Source of the DNA: Collinsella sp.
GTDB taxonomy: Bacteria > Actinomycetota > Coriobacteriia > Coriobacteriales > Coriobacteriaceae
Direction of reading: 5' to 3'
Length of the DNA stretch: 36,152 nucleotides
Assembly: GCA_018373675.1 (NCBI GenBank)
Contig: JAHAGQ010000022.1
Coordinates: forward strand, 1-36,152
A program made the translations under genes and the position numbers. Below, piece after piece: positions 1 to 7,844 of the stretch. The number at the start of each line of letters is the position of its first letter. The first letter of the stretch is position 1. Below the pieces are notes generated by a model. That model saw only the letters and a list, made by a program, of their open reading frames with translations, was not told where the DNA came from and did not search any database.

Positions 1-69
1 GGGGTCAGCCCGTGGGAGGCCAGGGCGCCGCTGACCGGTGGACGGCACCGAGCCGTGCGCTTGAACTGA
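1..69 (+). CDS. possible 3' end of an upstream gene (partial)
   Basis: One plus-strand frame is open from the window edge to a TGA at 67-69, giving about 22 residues that end in RAVRLN. The stop lies four bases before a strong terminator stem, as expected for the end of a real gene. The fragment is too short to recognise. The segment could instead be non-coding RNA. I name no function. Confidence 0.3.
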   Translation, partial: GVSPWEARAPLTGGRHRAVRLN

Positions 70-72
70 GAA

Positions 73-100
73 GGGGGAGGCCTCGCGGCCTCCCCCTTTC
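73..100 (+). terminator. rho-independent terminator
   Basis: A perfect 10-bp stem (73-82 with 87-96, GGGGGAGGCC/GGCCTCCCCC) has a TCGC loop and is followed by TTTC. It closes the upstream transcription unit. Confidence 0.8.
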
Positions 101-151
101 TGCGTTTACGGGCTCTTGTCTCACATAGTAGCTGTGTTTTATAACCCTCGT

Positions 152-181
152 TTGTCGCATCTTCTGTGAACGGGCTACAAT
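152..181 (+). promoter_or_regulatory. likely sigma-70-type promoter of the acpS operon
   Basis: TTGTCG (152-157), an 18-nt spacer and TACAAT (176-181) lie 29 nt before the chosen acpS start and downstream of a terminator. This is a good candidate for the promoter of the whole acpS-to-tsaD run. Confidence 0.55.
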
Positions 182-210
182 AACTTAGTCTGTGCGATAT
201 GGAGGTGAAC

Positions 211-750
211 ATGGCTGAAGCTGGTATCGGCGTTGATATCGTCGAGATTTCCCGTATGAAATCAATACTTGAAAAGACGCCGTCGTTTGCTCGGCGTGTG
301 TTTACCGAAGAAGAGCGTGCGTATTGTGATGCATCATCGCGCCCCGCTGCTCACTATGCCAGCCGCTTTGCTTCGCGCGAGGCGGTACTTAAAGCTCTCG
401 GCACGGGTTTTAGTCAAGGCGTTGGTCGCAAGGATGTTTCGGTTACGCGTGATAAACTCGGCAAACCGAAAGCGCTGCTTTCGGGCCGTGCTCTCGAGAT
501 CGCTCAAGAGCTGGGTGTTGTTGAGGTCGCTCTTTCCATTACGCTTACAGGAGACTTAGCCGTTGCGAATGCCATCGCGATTACCGAAGATGCTCGGCCT
601 AAGCCAAAAGAGGAAAAGGTGAGTACCAAGAAACGCGTAGCGCAGACATTTAAAGAGGCTCGCTCTGTTTTAGATGAGCTTGAGCAGCTGCAGAATTCAG
701 CATTGACGGAGCACCTGGGCGATGCTTCGCAAGATACGCTAGGAGCATAG
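211..750 (+). CDS. acpS: holo-[acyl-carrier-protein] synthase with C-terminal extension
   Basis: AcpS moves the 4'-phosphopantetheine arm of CoA onto acyl carrier protein, activating it for fatty-acid synthesis in the cytoplasm. The GVDIVEI motif with Asp9 and the SREAVLKAL motif with Glu57 supply the expected Mg ligands. I chose ATG 211 because GGAGG at 202-206 is a well-placed ribosome site; the ATG at 199 overlaps that site. The core fills about residues 1-125, the usual family length. A further 50 or so charged, helical residues (with KPKEEK and KEARSVLDELEQLQ) follow and are not part of the standard fold. The stop codon abuts the start of the next gene, so the two are co-transcribed. The identity is firm; the role of the tail is unknown. 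Confidence 0.93.
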   Translation: MAEAGIGVDIVEISRMKSILEKTPSFARRVFTEEERAYCDASSRPAAHYASRFASREAVLKALGTGFSQGVGRKDVSVTRDKLGKPKALLSGRALEIAQELGVVEVALSITLTGDLAVANAIAITEDARPKPKEEKVSTKKRVAQTFKEARSVLDELEQLQNSALTEHLGDASQDTLGA

Positions 751-2367
751 ATGAAACCGGTTTTGAGTACCGAAGAAGTCGTTCGTCTCGAGGATATCAT
801 CGAACGCGAAGGGACTTCGAAGGCCGAGCTTATGGAGCTAGCGGGTGAGTTTGCCGCCAACGAGGTCTTGAAGCTCAATCCCGATCGGGTTCTCGTTCTG
901 GTCGGTTTTGGTAATAATGGCGGCGACGGTTGGGTTGCCGCCGATATCCTGAGCCATAAGGGTGTGGACGTGGATATCGTTTCTCCGGTTGAGCCGGATG
1001 AGATTCCTGCTGCTCTGGCACGTCATGTTGCTCGTCGTACTGCCGGCCGCGATGTGCACGTTTGCGTCGGCCCCTCGCGTGACGAACTCGAGGTTTTGAT
1101 CGATAAGGCCGATGTTGTTGTCGATGCCATTTTTGGTACCGGTTTCCACGGAAATCTGCGTGCGCCGTTCTCCATCTGGATTCCTACGGTCAATGAATGC
1201 GCCGACTGTGTCGTATCCATTGATGTCCCCTCGGGCCTGAATGCCGAGACGGGCGTTGTTGATGACGACTGCATTCGTGCCGAGCATACGGTGACGATGA
1301 TTGCGCCCAAGATTGGTTTGTATAGCGCCGATGGCCCTGAGTATGCTGGCGATTTGATCTGCGGCAATCTTTACGACCGTCTTGACGAGGTCATCGATGA
1401 TGTCGACCACGCCGCCGAGATTGTCGAGCCCGGTGACTTAGTTGATTACTTTGCTCCACTACCTACGAATATCGATAAGTATTCCCGTGGCTCTGTGCTT
1501 ATTGTCGCCGGATCTGCGCAATATCCTGGTGCTGCCATTATGGCGGCCAAGTCTGCAGCTCGCGCGGGTGCTGGTTACGTGGCAGTCGCGGCTCCTGACG
1601 CCTGCGCCAATCTTATTCGCATGGCACTTCCTTCGATTCCCGTCTTTGCTATTCCGTCTGATTCCCGCGGCTCCTTTGGCGCCGCTGCGCGCATGACGGT
1701 GTGCGAGATTGCAAAGAAGTACAGCTGCGTACTGTGCGGTCCCGGTATGACGACATCTGCCGGCGCTATGCAGGTGGTTTCGGGCTTGCTCGAGCTTGAT
1801 GTGCCGCTTATTTTGGACGCCGATGCACTCAACTGCCTTGCTAAGATTGCCATTGACGGTATTGATAGTAATCCCGAGATGTATCGTCGCGAGCAGCCGT
1901 TGGTTATGACGCCGCACTATCGTGAGCTTTCGCGTCTGGTTGCCGGTGACGAGGTGAACGACCTTGGTACCGCGATTGCGGCCGCGCAGAAGGTTGTCTG
2001 GGCTGCAGGCTCCGACAATCTGGTGGTCATTGCCAAGGGGCCGACGACGGCTATCTGTGGCGTTGAGCGTGTGTTGCTGCCGCTCTCGGGTCCGGCTTCT
2101 CTAGCAACTGCCGGTTCGGGTGATGTTCTCGCGGGTATTTTGGCCGGCACGCTTGCCACCATGCGCGACGAGATGGATCGTTGGGAGTTGCTGTATTCGT
2201 ACGCCGTCGCACTTCACAGCTACGCCGGTTTTGCCGCGGCGACGGAGTATGGTGAGAAGAGCGTTATCGCGACCGATCTTATCGACTTGATCGGTCCTGC
2301 CATGGAGCTGGCGGCAAAGGATGCGCTCGAAGATCTGGGAATCATGGACGAAGGGTCGGATGACTAA
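751..2367 (+). CDS. nnr: bifunctional NAD(P)H-hydrate epimerase / ADP-dependent NAD(P)HX dehydratase
   Basis: This enzyme repairs damaged, hydrated NADH and NADPH. The N-terminal YjeF-type half (about 1-220) epimerises the R and S forms; GFGNNGGDGWVAA and the SIDVPSGLNAETG loop are its hallmarks. The C-terminal ribokinase-like half (about 240-520) dehydrates the S form using ADP; CGPGM, LDADALN, MTPHYREL and AGSGDVLAGILAG are visible. At 538 residues the length fits the usual fusion. AGGAG upstream supports ATG 751, which directly follows the acpS stop. Placement between acpS and alr in a housekeeping operon is common in Gram-positive bacteria. Confidence 0.95.
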   Translation: MKPVLSTEEVVRLEDIIEREGTSKAELMELAGEFAANEVLKLNPDRVLVLVGFGNNGGDGWVAADILSHKGVDVDIVSPVEPDEIPAALARHVARRTAGRDVHVCVGPSRDELEVLIDKADVVVDAIFGTGFHGNLRAPFSIWIPTVNECADCVVSIDVPSGLNAETGVVDDDCIRAEHTVTMIAPKIGLYSADGPEYAGDLICGNLYDRLDEVIDDVDHAAEIVEPGDLVDYFAPLPTNIDKYSRGSVLIVAGSAQYPGAAIMAAKSAARAGAGYVAVAAPDACANLIRMALPSIPVFAIPSDSRGSFGAAARMTVCEIAKKYSCVLCGPGMTTSAGAMQVVSGLLELDVPLILDADALNCLAKIAIDGIDSNPEMYRREQPLVMTPHYRELSRLVAGDEVNDLGTAIAAAQKVVWAAGSDNLVVIAKGPTTAICGVERVLLPLSGPASLATAGSGDVLAGILAGTLATMRDEMDRWELLYSYAVALHSYAGFAAATEYGEKSVIATDLIDLIGPAMELAAKDALEDLGIMDEGSDD

Positions 2368-2369
2368 TC

Positions 2370-3515
2370 ATGAATAAAGCCGATTTGACGCGCTGGTCCT
2401 GGGTCGAGATCGACCGTGGGGCGCTCCGTCGTAACACGAGGGCCTACAAGAACTTGCTGAATCCACGTCAGCGCCTGTGCTGCGTGGTCAAGGCCGATGC
2501 TTATGGCCATGGAGCTGTTGAGTGCGCCAAGATCATGTATTCGGCCGGTGCCGACATGTTTGCCGTGGCGACGGTTAACGAGGGCGTTGAGCTCCGACAG
2601 GGCGGGATTACGAAACCCATCCTCATCCTAAGCGAGCCGCCTATCGAGGCCATTCCGACGTTGCTCGAGTTTGATATCATGCCCTCGGTCTATACGTCTG
2701 ACTTTGCTCTTGCGTATGGCGAATGTGCCGTCGCGGCGGGCAAAGTGGGCAAGTATCATCTCGCCATCGAGACGGGCATGAATCGTATCGGCGTTCACTA
2801 CACGCAGGTGCTCGACTTTGTCCGCGGTATAAATTTCCATCGCGGTATTCAGTGCGACGGCGTATTTACGCACTTCGCCACGGCCGATGAACCTTCGGGC
2901 TGGGACTACAAACTGCAGTGTCAGCGCTTTACCGAGGCCGTTCAGGCCATTAAGGATGCGGGCTTTGAGTGCGGTATCGTGCACTGCGCCAACACGCCGT
3001 CCTCGATGCTCGACCCTTCGATGCATTTTGATATGATTCGCGCCGGCGTTGGCTTGTATGGAATGCAGCCGTGCGAGCTGAGTGGCCGCGTGATGCAGCT
3101 TGATCCCGTTATGAGCGTCCATGCGCGTGTGACGCGCGTGGCACACCCTGCGATGGGTGAGGGCGTGGGCTACGGTTTTACCTACCGCGTACCGCGTACG
3201 CGCGTTCAGATCTGCACGCTGCCGATCGGTTATGCCGATGGCCTATCGCGTACGCTTTCCAATCGTATGGATGTGCTGTATCGCGGCGAGCGCGTGCATC
3301 AGGTTGGCAATATCTGCATGGACCAGTTTATGGTCGCCATTCAGTCCAACCCGGCACACGAGATTCCCGAGGCCGAGTATGGTGACGAGATGATTATTGT
3401 CGGCCGCGATGGCGATGCCGAGATCACTATGGACGAGATGGCCCGACTGCGCGGAACGATTAACTACGAGGTCGCCTGCGGCTTTGGCATGCGTCTCGAC
3501 AAGGTCTACGTGTAG
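2370..3515 (+). CDS. alr: alanine racemase
   Basis: This is the PLP-dependent racemase that makes D-alanine for peptidoglycan. The VVKADAYGHG motif holds the PLP-binding Lys41. The second catalytic base is Tyr268 in GVGYGFTYR. The TIM-barrel N-domain and C-terminal beta domain are both complete, and 381 residues is the usual length. The start is two bases after the nnr stop, so translational coupling is likely; the ribosome site is weak. The next gene begins eight bases after the stop. Confidence 0.96.
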   Translation: MNKADLTRWSWVEIDRGALRRNTRAYKNLLNPRQRLCCVVKADAYGHGAVECAKIMYSAGADMFAVATVNEGVELRQGGITKPILILSEPPIEAIPTLLEFDIMPSVYTSDFALAYGECAVAAGKVGKYHLAIETGMNRIGVHYTQVLDFVRGINFHRGIQCDGVFTHFATADEPSGWDYKLQCQRFTEAVQAIKDAGFECGIVHCANTPSSMLDPSMHFDMIRAGVGLYGMQPCELSGRVMQLDPVMSVHARVTRVAHPAMGEGVGYGFTYRVPRTRVQICTLPIGYADGLSRTLSNRMDVLYRGERVHQVGNICMDQFMVAIQSNPAHEIPEAEYGDEMIIVGRDGDAEITMDEMARLRGTINYEVACGFGMRLDKVYV

Positions 3516-3523
3516 GAGCCGCT

Positions 3524-4144
3524 ATGGGCGTCATGCACATCCCCGGCCATACCCATCAGGCACCACGTGAGGTCGCACTCGAGGAAATTGAGGCCGTTCT
3601 GGGCGATTGTCACCTCTGCCAGCTCTACCAGTCGCGTCACAATATCGTGTTTGGCGTGGGAAACCCCCACGCCCGCGTGATGTTTATTGGTGAGGCGCCG
3701 GGCCGCAATGAGGATTTGCAGAGCGAGCCCTTTGTGGGGGCGGCAGGCGAGGACCTCAACGGCATTTTGTCCCTGGCGGGTCTTAAACGCGAAGACGTCT
3801 ACATTGCCAATGTGCTTAAGTGCCGCCCGCCGGGAAACCGCAATCCACGTCCCGAGGAAGTGCTGGCTTGCTCGCCGTTTTTGCGTGAGCAGATTCGAAG
3901 CATCTGGCCCGATATTATCGTGACGCTCGGCAACCCCGCGACGCACTTTGTGCTTAAGACCGAGATTGGCATTACTAAGCTGCGCGGCAGGTTCCACCAG
4001 ATGGGGCATTTTGTAGTAATGCCCACGTTCCATCCGGCAGCAGCGCTACGCAATCCGGCGTGGCAGGAACTGCTGGAGGAAGACTTTAAGATGCTGGGCG
4101 ACTATCTGGAGCGACATCCCGCACCAGAGGACGCCTCGGAATAA
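3524..4144 (+). CDS. uracil-DNA glycosylase, family 4 (iron-sulfur type)
   Basis: This enzyme excises uracil from DNA arising from cytosine deamination or dUTP incorporation. The sequence shows GEAPGRNEDLQSEPFVG (motif 1, water-activating region), the [4Fe-4S] cysteines Cys29, Cys32, Cys100 and Cys116, and the C-terminal HPAAALRNP motif. The 206-residue length fits the thermophile-type UDGa (family 4) group and also the SPO1 polymerase-related subset. AGGAG lies close upstream of ATG 3524. It sits in the alr-tsaE operon with short gaps, which probably reflects co-expression more than a shared pathway. Confidence 0.92.
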   Translation: MGVMHIPGHTHQAPREVALEEIEAVLGDCHLCQLYQSRHNIVFGVGNPHARVMFIGEAPGRNEDLQSEPFVGAAGEDLNGILSLAGLKREDVYIANVLKCRPPGNRNPRPEEVLACSPFLREQIRSIWPDIIVTLGNPATHFVLKTEIGITKLRGRFHQMGHFVVMPTFHPAAALRNPAWQELLEEDFKMLGDYLERHPAPEDASE

Positions 4145-4156
4145 TAAGGAGCATAT

Positions 4157-4663
4157 ATGTCCCTGGAGCGCCTGGGGGTAGGTACTTACAAAACGACTTG
4201 CGCTGCCGATACGGAGTACTATGGCGAGCTAATTGCACCGTGCCTTGCGGACGGCGATGTGCTCATCCTGACCGGTGGCCTGGGGGTGGGCAAAACTCAC
4301 TTTACCAAGGGCGTCTCGCGCGGGCTGGGCGATGGGCATATGGTTACGAGCCCTACGTTTGCGCTCATGGCCGTTCACGATCAGGGCCGTATTCCGCTGT
4401 TTCACTTTGATCTATACCGCCTGGAGCATGCCTACGAGCTCGAGGATACGGGCATTTTCGATGTGCTGGGCTATGAGGGTGCTTGCCTGCTGGAATGGGG
4501 CGAACAATTCCAAGACGAGCTGACGGATGAGTATCTTTCGGTGACGCTCAAGCGTGATGAGGGCGACAGTGATGTGCGAACGATAACGCTCGAGGCGCAC
4601 GGTGACCGCGCAATGGAGCTTTCCCATTTGATTGATAAGGCTGTACAAGATGAGCTTGCATAA
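4157..4663 (+). CDS. tsaE: tRNA t6A threonylcarbamoylation ATPase TsaE
   Basis: TsaE is the P-loop ATPase that drives the TsaB-TsaD complex in making N6-threonylcarbamoyl-adenosine at position 37 of ANN-decoding tRNAs. A Walker A motif (GGLGVGKTHF, about residues 40-49) and the family motifs SPTFALM, HFDLYRL and LLEWGE are visible. The 168 residues are typical. GGAG before ATG 4157 fits. The 3' end overlaps the next gene, its complex partner, by 14 bases, so the two are translationally coupled. Confidence 0.95.
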   Translation: MSLERLGVGTYKTTCAADTEYYGELIAPCLADGDVLILTGGLGVGKTHFTKGVSRGLGDGHMVTSPTFALMAVHDQGRIPLFHFDLYRLEHAYELEDTGIFDVLGYEGACLLEWGEQFQDELTDEYLSVTLKRDEGDSDVRTITLEAHGDRAMELSHLIDKAVQDELA

Positions 4664-7034
4664 CGACAACGCGCTGGTGGTGGCGCTCGATACTTCGACC
4701 GACATGCTTGCCTGCGCGGCAAGCTGGATTGATGGGCAGACGGGCGAGACGAAGCTCGTGAGTGGCGACCACATGTGTCGCCGTCACGCCAACGTTGAGC
4801 TCGTGAATACCGTTGATGGCGTGCTGGCTCAAGCCGGTCTGGATCGCAGCGATGTTGGTTGCTATGTGGTTGGCCGCGGCCCGGGGTCCTTTACGGGTGT
4901 GCGCATCGGCATCTCCACTGCCAAGGGCCTCGCGCGTGGTGCCAATGTTCCGCTGCTGGGCGTGTCGACGCTCGACGCTTGCGCTTGGACGGCGTGGAAG
5001 GCTGGCGTGCGCGGCAAGCTTGGTATCTTGGCCGATGCTATGCGCGGTGAGGTATATCCGGCGCTGTATATGCTGGTTGATGAGGGTCCCGAGCGTCAAT
5101 TTGAGCGCGAACACGTGGTCAAGGCCGCCGTGGCGCTCGATGAGTGGCGCCAAGCAGCGGACTGGGACCAGGTTCAGCTGACCGGTGACGGTCTCGTGCG
5201 CTATGGCAAGCTGCTGGGTGAGGACGAGACCGCCCGCTGCGTGGAGCGCGACCTGTGGTGGCCTTCGGGCGAGGGCTTGCTGCTCGCGCACGCTGCGGGT
5301 GACGGCGATCCGGCCCGCGTCTTGCCGATTTACACGCGCCTTTCGGATGCCGAGGAAAACGAGCGCAAGCGTCTTGGTCTTGCCGAGAGTGCGCAGAGCG
5401 AAATTACGGGTGTTGCCGATGAGCTCGCCGGTCGTCATCTGCAGTTCCGTCCCATGGGCGCGGCGGATGCCGAGGGCACGAGCGCGCTGGAGGCTGCCTG
5501 CTTTGAAGGTGCCGGACACGAGGCGTGGACGCCGGGCATGTTCCTGTCCGAACTGGGCGAGGACGTTGCTGCGCCGCGTAGTTGGTGGGTGGCACACGAC
5601 GACGGCAAGCTGCTGGGCCTTGCCGGCGGTATGGTCGTGGACGGTGATGTGCAGATTCTGGATGTCGCCGTCGACCCGGCACATCGCCGCGAGGGCATTG
5701 CCCGCAAGCTGCTGTCGCACGTGAGCTATGATGCCCAGATGCTCGGCTGCACCACGGCTTCGCTCGAGGTCGAGGACGGTAACGAGGGGGCGATCGCGCT
5801 TTATAACGCTCTGGGCTTTACCGAGGCTGGCCGTCGCCGCGGCTACTACGGTGTCGGCAAGGATGCCATCGTTATGACGGCGCCGCTGCCCCTGGTGCTT
5901 CCGGTCGACAACGCTTCGCCCGAGCCGACGGCGGCAGAGCAGCGCGTATGGCCGCTGCCTGCGCCTGGGCGCTCCGAGGGGGAGCGTGCCGAAATTGAGC
6001 GCCGCCGCCTAGTGCTCGCTATCGAGAGTTCCTGCGACGAGACGGCCGTGGCGATTATCGATGCGGATGGCAATATGCTGGCCAACCAGGTGTCGACACA
6101 GATTGATTTTCATGCCCGCTTTGGCGGCGTGGTGCCCGAGATCGCCTCGCGCAAACACGTTGAGGTGATTGTGAGTGTCGTGGATGCGGCGCTCGGGGAT
6201 GCCGCAGCATCGCTTGGTCTTGAGGGTGGAGCCATTGCCCCCAGCGAGCTTGCCGCCGTGGGCGTGACGCAAGGTCCGGGCCTGGTGGGTGCCCTGGTGG
6301 TGGGTGTCGCCTTTGCCAAGGGCTTTGCGTATGCTGCCGGCAAGCCGCTCGTGTGCGTCAATCATCTGGAGGGCCACTTGTTCGCCAACCTGTTGGCGCA
6401 GCCCGACCTCAAGCCTCCGTTTATCTTCACGCTTGTCTCGGGCGGGCACACCATGCTCGTGCACGTAAAGGCATGGGGCGACTACGAGGTGCTCGGAGAG
6501 ACGCTCGACGACGCCGTGGGCGAGGCCTTCGACAAGGTGGCCAAGGCGTTGGGCCTGGGCTATCCCGGTGGCCCCATCATTTCCAAGCTGGCCGAGACGG
6601 GCAATCCCCGCGCGATCGATTTCCCCCGTGCGCTTAACAGCAGGGGAGACTATCGTTTCTCGCTTTCGGGTCTTAAAACGGCCGTGACGCTCTACATCGA
6701 GCAGGAGACCAAGGCCGGGCGCACGATTCACCTGCCCGATCTGGCGGCTTCGTTTGAGGCGGCTGTCTTTGACGTGCAGTACAAGAAGGCCAAAAACGCA
6801 TTGCACGCTACCGGATGTAAGGAATACTGCATCGGCGGCGGCGTCTCGGCCAACCCGCATCTGCGCGAGATGATGATCAAGAAGCTTGGGCGTCAGGGGA
6901 TTCGCGTAACGGTGCCGCCCTTGTCTGCCTGTACCGATAACGCAGCCATGATCGCGGAGGTCGCTCGCCGTAAATTCGACCGAGGTGAAATCTCGCCGTT
7001 CGACGTCGACGCCGATCCAAACATGACGCTGTAG
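4650..7034 (+). CDS. tsaD: TsaB-RimI-TsaD triple fusion (t6A synthesis and protein N-acetyltransferase)
   Basis: One 794-residue chain carries three normally separate proteins. Residues about 1-240 are TsaB, the scaffold subunit (VALDTSTDM; GRGPGSFTGVRIGIST). Residues about 262-415 are a GNAT acetyltransferase of the RimI type, which in other species acetylates ribosomal protein S18 (LDVAVDPAHRREGIARKLL; ALYNALGF). Residues about 452-794 are TsaD, the threonylcarbamoyl transferase, with the metal-binding HLEGH at 572-576, SGGHT, and CTDNAAMIA near the end. All active-site motifs look intact. I chose ATG 4650 (MSLHNDNALVV), which overlaps tsaE by 14 nt, over an upstream in-frame ATG. The first palindromic element starts 12 nt after the stop. 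The stoichiometry of the complex is fixed 1:1:1 by the fusion. Confidence 0.93.
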   Translation: MSLHNDNALVVALDTSTDMLACAASWIDGQTGETKLVSGDHMCRRHANVELVNTVDGVLAQAGLDRSDVGCYVVGRGPGSFTGVRIGISTAKGLARGANVPLLGVSTLDACAWTAWKAGVRGKLGILADAMRGEVYPALYMLVDEGPERQFEREHVVKAAVALDEWRQAADWDQVQLTGDGLVRYGKLLGEDETARCVERDLWWPSGEGLLLAHAAGDGDPARVLPIYTRLSDAEENERKRLGLAESAQSEITGVADELAGRHLQFRPMGAADAEGTSALEAACFEGAGHEAWTPGMFLSELGEDVAAPRSWWVAHDDGKLLGLAGGMVVDGDVQILDVAVDPAHRREGIARKLLSHVSYDAQMLGCTTASLEVEDGNEGAIALYNALGFTEAGRRRGYYGVGKDAIVMTAPLPLVLPVDNASPEPTAAEQRVWPLPAPGRSEGERAEIERRRLVLAIESSCDETAVAIIDADGNMLANQVSTQIDFHARFGGVVPEIASRKHVEVIVSVVDAALGDAAASLGLEGGAIAPSELAAVGVTQGPGLVGALVVGVAFAKGFAYAAGKPLVCVNHLEGHLFANLLAQPDLKPPFIFTLVSGGHTMLVHVKAWGDYEVLGETLDDAVGEAFDKVAKALGLGYPGGPIISKLAETGNPRAIDFPRALNSRGDYRFSLSGLKTAVTLYIEQETKAGRTIHLPDLAASFEAAVFDVQYKKAKNALHATGCKEYCIGGGVSANPHLREMMIKKLGRQGIRVTVPPLSACTDNAAMIAEVARRKFDRGEISPFDVDADPNMTL

Positions 7035-7046
7035 CTGGTACGGCGC

Positions 7047-7181
7047 GGTCCCCGGACGGAGGGGCCGGATATAAGGTTTCCTGCTCTACAGTCCTGCACA
7101 AGACGAAGGCCACATTAAGTGGCCTTCTTTGCGTGCGGAACTCGCGATAAACCTTATATCCGGCCCCTCCGTCCGGGGACC
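7047..7181 (+). repeat. long palindromic element, copy 1
   Basis: A perfect 33-bp inverted repeat (7047-7079 with 7149-7181) encloses a 69-nt core (7080-7148). The core contains ACAGTCCTGC, the hairpin GAAGGCCAC-ATTAA-GTGGCCTTC and GCGGAACTCGCGA. The same core, also 69 nt, occurs in three other places in the window inside arms of different sequence. It begins 12 nt after the tsaD stop. As RNA it would fold into one very long stem with an inner hairpin and could act as a 3' end or terminator. No protein is encoded. Confidence 0.92.
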
Positions 7182-7292
7182 TTTCTGTGTCGATATAGCT
7201 TCTGAGCTGGTTTGGCGTCGACAACGTCCAGCAAAGTTAACAAGCCAGTGTCGAATTTCCGGCGTTCTTTAGCTGAAAGAAAAAAGTTGGTG

Positions 7293-7311
7293 TGCGGAGC
7301 TTTGCTCCGCA
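7293..7311. other. small hairpin between palindromic elements
   Basis: TGCGGAGC-TTT-GCTCCGCA is a perfect 8-bp stem. An A-rich run on its left would give a U-rich tail on the minus strand, so a weak minus-strand terminator is possible. Confidence 0.4.
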
Positions 7312-7323
7312 TTTGGGATGGGA

Positions 7324-7476
7324 GCCCCTGAGGGCCGCGGGAGCCGGGCGGCGCATATGAACTTTATCGCGAGTTCCGCACGCAAAGGAAGGCACTTAAT
7401 GTGCTTTCCGTCTTGCGCAGGACTGTAGAGCAGGAAAGTTCATATGCGCCGCCCGGCTCCCGCGGCCCTCAGGGGC
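7324..7476 (-). repeat. long palindromic element, copy 2 (inverted)
   Basis: Perfect 42-bp arms (7324-7365 with 7435-7476) enclose a 69-nt core (7366-7434). Read on the minus strand, the core matches the other copies. The inner hairpin here is GGAAAGCAC-ATTAA-GTGCCTTCC, with one mismatch. The arms share almost no sequence with those of copy 1 except an AT-rich stretch next to the core. It lies 142 bases from copy 1 in opposite orientation, in the space before the cstA leader. Confidence 0.92.
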
Positions 7477-7574
7477 ATCTCTCATGCAAAAACTTTTGTC
7501 GGGTAAAGTCCGAGGTCAGTGGCGTTTTATACCGAGAAATTCAAAAAAAGTTGAAAATTCATTACATATTTGCG

Positions 7575-7603
7575 TTGACTTTAGGTAACTAAAGTTTCAT
7601 ACT
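7575..7603 (+). promoter_or_regulatory. promoter of the cstA leader, with operator-like palindrome
   Basis: TTGACT (7575-7580), a 17-nt spacer and CATACT (7598-7603) form a good sigma-70-type promoter. ACTTTAG-gtaa-CTAAAGT (7578-7595) is a perfect 7-bp dyad filling the space between the two boxes, where a bound repressor would block polymerase. The repressor is unknown. Confidence 0.6.
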
Positions 7604-7674
7604 CCTTTTCAACCACTGGGGGATGTGAACACGCACGGATCGTTCGCATCATGATTGAAGAGGATTTCTTAGAC

Positions 7675-7719
7675 ATGTTCACGCATCAGCTAAACATTAT
7701 CAGCGTAGTAATTATCTGA
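7675..7719 (+). CDS. Ile/Val-rich leader peptide ahead of cstA
   Basis: A 14-codon frame, MFTHQLNIISVVII, ends at TGA 7717-7719. GAAGAGGA at 7657-7664 gives it a fair ribosome site. An in-frame ATG at 7651 would lengthen it to 22 residues but has no clear ribosome site. Six of the last eight codons before the stop specify Ile or Val, as in ilv-type attenuator leaders. Hairpins lie over and after it (CGCATCAG with CTGATGCG; GGGTTAGC with GCTAGCCC) and a terminator follows at 7773. Its start codon can also pair with GTGAACA at 7625-7631. I infer that ribosome stalling on scarce Ile or Val would change folding and let transcription reach cstA. This has not been tested. Confidence 0.55.
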   Translation: MFTHQLNIISVVII

Positions 7720-7772
7720 TGCGGGTTAGCACATACAGCTAGCCCGTACGATAACGGGCGGCTGATGAAGAT

Positions 7773-7811
7773 GAGGGCCGTCGAGCGCAACCGACGGCCC
7801 TCATTTTTTAT
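7773..7811 (+). terminator. attenuator terminator before cstA
   Basis: A perfect 11-bp stem, GAGGGCCGTCG (7773-7783) with CGACGGCCCTC (7792-7802), is followed by ATTTTTTAT. It lies between the leader promoter and the cstA ribosome site. GCTGATG (7761-7767), just upstream, can pair with CATCAGC inside the leader peptide. This arrangement points to conditional termination. Confidence 0.8.
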
Positions 7812-7844
7812 GTCTAGGAAGTTCTTTTTAGAGGAGGAAATGTA

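Noticed and set aside
7047..7181. A retron msr-msd RNA, suggested by the inverted repeats around a structured core
   Set aside because: No reverse transcriptase is near any of the four copies, and the arms are perfect and variable, unlike the retron a1/a2 repeats.
7401..7592. A 63-codon plus-strand gene
   Set aside because: It starts inside palindromic copy 2, has no ribosome site and no recognisable sequence.
7604..7812. A metabolite riboswitch before cstA
   Set aside because: I see no known aptamer motif; the short Ile/Val-rich frame plus competing stems is explained better by ribosome-mediated attenuation. A new aptamer cannot be fully excluded.
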